From Gracilaria vermiculophylla (Eukaryota > Rhodophyta > Florideophyceae > Gracilariales > Gracilariaceae): 28,919 nt of DNA. Below the pieces are notes generated by a model. That model did no database searches, was not told the DNA's origin, and saw only the letters and a list, made by a program, of their open reading frames with translations. The translations under genes and the position numbers were made by a program. Every line of letters begins with the position of its first letter. The stretch's first letter is position 1. Below, piece by piece: positions 25,139-28,919 of the stretch. The stretch lies in the NCBI GenBank assembly GCA_019155205.2, contig JAHNZQ020000092.1, positions 458,900-487,818 on the forward strand, read 5' to 3'.

Positions 25139-26517
25139 GTCGCTGAACGTGGATATAATAGACGCAACAATGCTTTGGGACCACCGTTTCATGCGGTAGA
25201 TGCTTACATCGCTGTTTGCGTCGGTGTGCCAGGCGGAATATAAAGAACAGTCATCGTTCGATGAATAGATAAACAATTGAAAACGACCCCGCATCTATTT
25301 TGTCCTCTTGTGCACTTTGGTCGGGCCTGATTCTGGATCCCGCATATTTCAATACTCGCCTTGATAAATCGCAAAAGCCGGCATTTTTTAGAAGACAAAC
25401 AGTAGTCATTGCTTGCCTACAACATCAACAGAGATTGTGAAAAAAAATTCTTACTGTTTGTTGCCAGCTGGCGCATGCTGGCGCTCAGCACCCAGACCGA
25501 TACTCGAACGGGTATATTGAGCTGGGATGCAAATTCTGTTCGAATTCAACTTCCATTTTAGGCTACACTAGCATTACACCATTCACTCCCAATAAATGCT
25601 CCACAAAACACAAGACACAAGACACCGTCTTCTGGCAGATCACCACATCTCAAAAACGCGCCCTTTAGCATCATCCTCCCGCCCTTGGAGGTCGTGACTC
25701 TTCGCGCAGTCCGAGCACGACGGCCTCCGCCGTCACCGTAAATCCCGAAAACCCTCTGTTTCTATTTAGGGGACACCTTCGTTTCCGTTACTCTGCTCTT
25801 AGAACTACCTGTTTCCAGTCGCATCTGAGCCCCTGCTCAACCTCTCGGAAATTAATCTCCTTACCTAATTTCCTCTTTCAAGCCTTTGAGTGGACTTGTG
25901 GACCAAACATGCGTTGCCTGCCACATGTTGAACGCTCTCCTAACAGGTGGATGTCTGAAAACACCTTAGATGTACAATTCAGAGATAATAAAAACCACAG
26001 GTGCAGCAGTACACTTCATGAAGGACATATTCGCAGGAATAGTTCATTTTCTAGTGCAACGCTCATTAGATGAAAGAATGTTTGGTGTTACTTACATTTT
26101 TCCCGGAATTCCAATCTGCGCCGGTTTCAGACTGAACTCTGAGTGTAGTGCGAGCCGTTCTACAGTAGCACTTTGGGGGCTCCTAATCATGAGAAATCCA
26201 GAAGTGGAGAGCAGTTCAAAGAAGAAATATGTGTAGCAATCCATATCAATAATACGCAATAGCTCAAATGATCGACGAAAGTTATGGCCATTTTAATGTC
26301 AGAAACCACTTTTCCCGTCAAAAACCAAAGTTGTACAGCTTTTCGCTAGCTTTCCTTTGACTCTACTTTGACGCCAATTGAGCAGTAAACACCAGAGATA
26401 GGGAGCAATTACTATCGTCTTCATTTACTACGTACGCCAATCACTCCCACTTGAGAAGTACTTCTCTCGCTTTCTTACGTCGTTTTGGTAATAGCGGTCC
26501 AACACATTTTTCACAAG
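25139..26517. other. Intergenic region, no convincing gene
   Basis: About 1.4 kb. The first 105 bp continue the short frame interrupted by the retrotransposon. The remainder has short frames only, a pyrimidine-rich stretch near 25640-25880 and a small CACAAGA duplication near 25605. I see no RNA gene or coding region that I can support. Confidence 0.45.
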
Positions 26518-27253
26518 TTACGCCTCCCGAGTTCGCTCCTGCGCAGATGGTATTTCTGACAATGAACGAACAGTCAAACGAAAACACGAATTGCCAAGCA
26601 GTCCTTCACTCATTGCCCGTATTGTGGCAACTGACACTGACTCTTTCCTGAGCTTGAACCTAGTCCACTCCGTATCAGTAGATAAACTTTTGACCATGAC
26701 GCCATCTGTGAAACCAGCACAAAACCGAAAGATTTGATGTGTCGAAAGCTTGGAGTTACTTGGGACTGTGAAGACCTTCTTCAGAAACTCTTTCCAGTTC
26801 ACCCAGTTAACCTCATTTGCACAAACCGCACTGTTTGTAGAAGAACTTTCATCTATTATCCTCATCATGTCCCGCAGAACGAAGATATCAAATTGCTTGA
26901 AACGTCGCTTTATTAATCCAAAAACGGCGTCGCATCGATTTCTAGTATGACCAGCAACCAGAAACCGCAAGTATATCTCTTCTTCATACCCCTGAATAAT
27001 GCGCCACAAAAGATACCACACCATGTACCTATTTTTATTCTGGCTGCTGCAGTTATCGGCGTGGAGGTCCAACTACTTATGTAGCCTTGTCACAGAGTTC
27101 CCACGTCGATGGTCTCCGATAGCGTGATGGAGCATTGATGCAACCTCGTTGCAGGTCTTGTGATTCGGCCAGTGCCCCTCTGGAAGGCCATACACATAGC
27201 ATGATTGAAAACTGCTGCTATATATATCGTAGATGTCAAACATCATGCGGTAC
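26518..27253 (-). pseudogene. DUF7869-type putative transposase fragment, broken and truncated
   Basis: Reading leftward from 27253: MFDIYDIYSS, then VYGLPEGHWPNHKTCNEVAS and MLHHAI, then a TAG at 27075-27073, then LHADNCSSQNKNRYMVWYLL, FLVAGHTRNRCDAVFGLIKR and a tail to a stop at 26518. The D-N-C-x-(G)-Q-N-K-N and GHT..R.D..FG..K signatures are typical of DUF7869 proteins, a large family in the repeat fraction of many protist, fungal and animal genomes. These are thought to be transposases with an RNase H-like fold; the mechanism is not established to my knowledge. The Gly of the first motif is Ser here. The N-terminal part is missing because other sequence begins at 27254. There is no ATG at the start of the longest stop-free stretch, so no intact gene remains. 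Confidence 0.75.
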
Positions 27254-27705
27254 TGTCAGCCCTCCTCTCGAGGTAGTAAAGCACAACGTCCGTTAGGAGT
27301 TTTTGGTGACTCCAAAGGCGCGTATTCCTACAGGTGGTCTCCGGTATCCGCTGTCGCGAACCGGGGGAGTTCTGAAAGGAGATCCGCAAACACCAAGCGG
27401 AGGGGGAGGTTCACTGGGCGGACAATGCTCCTACAGGCGCTGCTATGATGCGATCTGGGGATGGGCGGCTTTGAAACCTTCGTAATCGATGAGAGACTCC
27501 AACCGTAAAAGTAGAAGAAGACTCAAGGGTGCTTGTCTTTACTTCCCCAGAGGTGGAGCTCAACCGGCAGATTAAGTATCAAGCCGGGAGCCCGCCTCGG
27601 CAGGTCTCGCTACTGTACTAATTACCTGCATAAATTATCTAAAATAAATAATAATTTTACCGTGCCTCAACGATACTGTAGCGCACGCGGGCGGGATTAT
27701 TCACA
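27254..27705 (+). repeat. Candidate 5' LTR of the right-edge element
   Basis: TG...CA bounded, 452 bp, with no coding content that I recognise. It contains a 35-bp AT-only-like patch near 27620-27660. The right boundary is a guess from the adjacent TGG-starting primer-site candidate. Confidence 0.3.
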
Positions 27706-27748
27706 ACGTGGCCCAGCTAGTAGAATACGAGCTTTCCTTAGGAATATT

Positions 27749-28919
27749 ATGCCTTAGGGCCAAACAACCCTATTTCCGTAGGAGCCACTGTACTACATAC
27801 CCCCTTTTCTGAATTGCACCACGTCCTCGAGGTGCATCTTCCACTTTCTTGATCCCTGGGGTGGCTCCTATCGGTGTTGCGGCACGTGCAGCCATCGGCG
27901 GTTTGCCCGTTCTCTCCTTCAGGCGTTCCTTCTCTTCTCCATACTCCCGCGCGGCGTGTTGCCGCGGGCTCGCGTTTCACTCCTTGCGGCGTTCGTGGGC
28001 TCAGCTCCTCCTTCACCCGGCTGCATACGCTCCTTATTGGTGTCACCCTTCGGTGCTGCTACGCCAGTCGGCAGCGCGAGTGTCCGCATACTCCGGCGCC
28101 TCGCGCGCGGTGCAAACGCGAAACTTCCGTGGACGGAGCGTGGGCCAGTTTCGCGAGGATACCGACCCCTTGGAGGCGTTAGCCACTCTGACTCCTTCGA
28201 GGTTACTCCTTTTGGCAACACCCGCTTCTTCGCGTCCGCTCATCCTATCTCCGTGAAGGCGCCGGACTCATAAGATGCTCGTCCGCAACTCCGTCGTTCT
28301 CCGTGGGATATGAGCGCGCGCCCCGCGATGGTGCTCCATAACTCGCCCGATGCCGGTCGCCCGGCTTCCCCTCGGATTCCACGGTGGCGGCTCGATACGG
28401 CACCCTCCGCGGTGGTGCATATAGCTTCTAATCGATCCCCGAGTGGTGTCAGGTCTCTCTCTTCAGGTGCAACCACGCGTTCGGTAGCCATCCACCCTGC
28501 TTCGTACACCTTCGGAATGTCTGCTCCTACTCCGGCGCCGACATCCCCTTCTAATCCTGAGGTGTATCACACCTCGACCGGAGCACCGTTCCGTCCATGA
28601 AAACACTTTGATCATCGCGCCACGCGGGTGTTCGTCCCAGGATATGGACACGCCTCCTTAGGTGATAACTTCGCGGCCCGCAGCAATTCCGGGTGCTCCC
28701 GCATTAGTAACCGCCGTGTCTCCTATGGATGAGGACGAGATTGCTCCCGTCCCGGTACCTTCGGCCCCAGTGTGCAACCCCGATTGCGGAGCGTCCCTGC
28801 GCCGATTGCTCAACCTCGCCTGCGGAGCGTTCCAGTTCCCTCACCACCGTCACCTCCGGCGTCGCCGACTCCGCCCTTGGCATTGCCGTCCTCCACTGCG
28901 GAGCCCACGGAATCCCGTC
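27749..28919 (+). pseudogene. Proline/serine/alanine-rich gag-like region, frame-broken, cut by window edge
   Basis: Plus-strand pieces in several frames read as low-complexity Pro/Ser/Ala sequence, e.g. MSAPTPAPTSPSNPEVYHTS near 28520-28580, TAVSPMDEDEIAPVPVPSAP near 28705-28770, and at the right edge a repeat of PRLRSVP followed by PVPSPPSPPASPTPPLALPS. Stops at 28271-28273 and 28598-28600 and frame changes mark it as decayed. This composition is common at the N-terminus of retroelement Gag proteins, but no Gag domain or zinc knuckle is reached. Other low-complexity proteins are possible. Confidence 0.35.

Larger units (their letters stand above)
27254..28919 (+). mobile_element. Probable further LTR element, entering at 27254 and running off the window
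   Basis: The DUF7869 frame stops being recognisable exactly where TGTCAG begins at 27254, and the sequence turns GC-rich with a different character. A candidate LTR is 27254-27705 (TGTCAG...TTCACA, 452 bp), followed three bases later by TGGCCCAGCTAGTAGAATAC, a possible tRNA-type primer-binding site. Then comes a proline- and serine-rich, frame-broken region as expected of a decayed gag. No second LTR is in the window, so the call rests on position and composition. Confidence 0.4.

Noticed and set aside
27747..28221. Minus-strand frames at the right edge
   Set aside because: Arg/Thr/Gly-rich low complexity with overlapping alternatives; the plus-strand Pro/Ser pattern with a repeated PRLRSVP motif looks more protein-like.

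Overview
The window is nuclear DNA of a eukaryote. The genes carry few introns (one 58-nt GTAAGT...CGCAG intron is visible), transcription units are short and close together, and the rest is retrotransposon debris with AT-rich spacers. Two elements belong to the chromodomain Ty3/gypsy type, and a DUF7869-type transposase relic is present. This mix fits a protist or alga. My best guess is a red seaweed-like genome, with an oomycete-like genome as the alternative. The sequence does not settle the organism.

Layout. (1) About 125-7222: a 5'-truncated, heavily decayed Ty3/gypsy element on the + strand. It has reverse transcriptase, RNase H, integrase and chromodomain remnants, then a long ANTISENSE reading frame (6321 down to about 4367), a G-rich polypurine tract and a probable 3' LTR. 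The antisense frame is the most unusual item here. (2) 7223-8279: AT-rich spacer. (3) 8280-15087: a GC-rich island of four housekeeping-type genes. These are a DDT/WHIM chromatin protein with a C-terminal DNMT1-RFTS-like domain (-), a PRP4-like U4/U6 snRNP WD40 protein (-), a divergently transcribed FtsJ/Mrm2-like 2'-O-ribose rRNA methyltransferase (+, one intron) and an AIG1/FAR-17a membrane hydrolase (+). A 27-bp tandem repeat sits in the shared PRP4/FtsJ promoter. (4) 16899-18110: an intron-free minus-strand gene ending in a CBM20 starch-binding domain, with a signal-peptide-like or membrane segment before it. (5) 19382-25134: a complete LTR retrotransposon on the - strand, with 480-bp LTRs, a CTCC target-site duplication and a single gag-pol frame broken by two TGA codons. 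It interrupts an older short ORF. (6) 26518-27253: a DUF7869-type transposase relic (-), cut at 27254 by what looks like a further LTR element (+) that runs off the right edge with a decayed proline-rich gag-like region.

How the parts relate. The island genes serve chromatin, splicing, (probably mitochondrial) rRNA modification and lipid metabolism; apart from the shared promoter they show no operon logic. The two LTRs of the minus-strand element differ almost only by transitions, mostly at CpG. That suggests cytosine methylation in this genome. Independently, the window holds a gene with an RFTS-like domain, a module known from maintenance DNA methyltransferases. The link between the two is inference.
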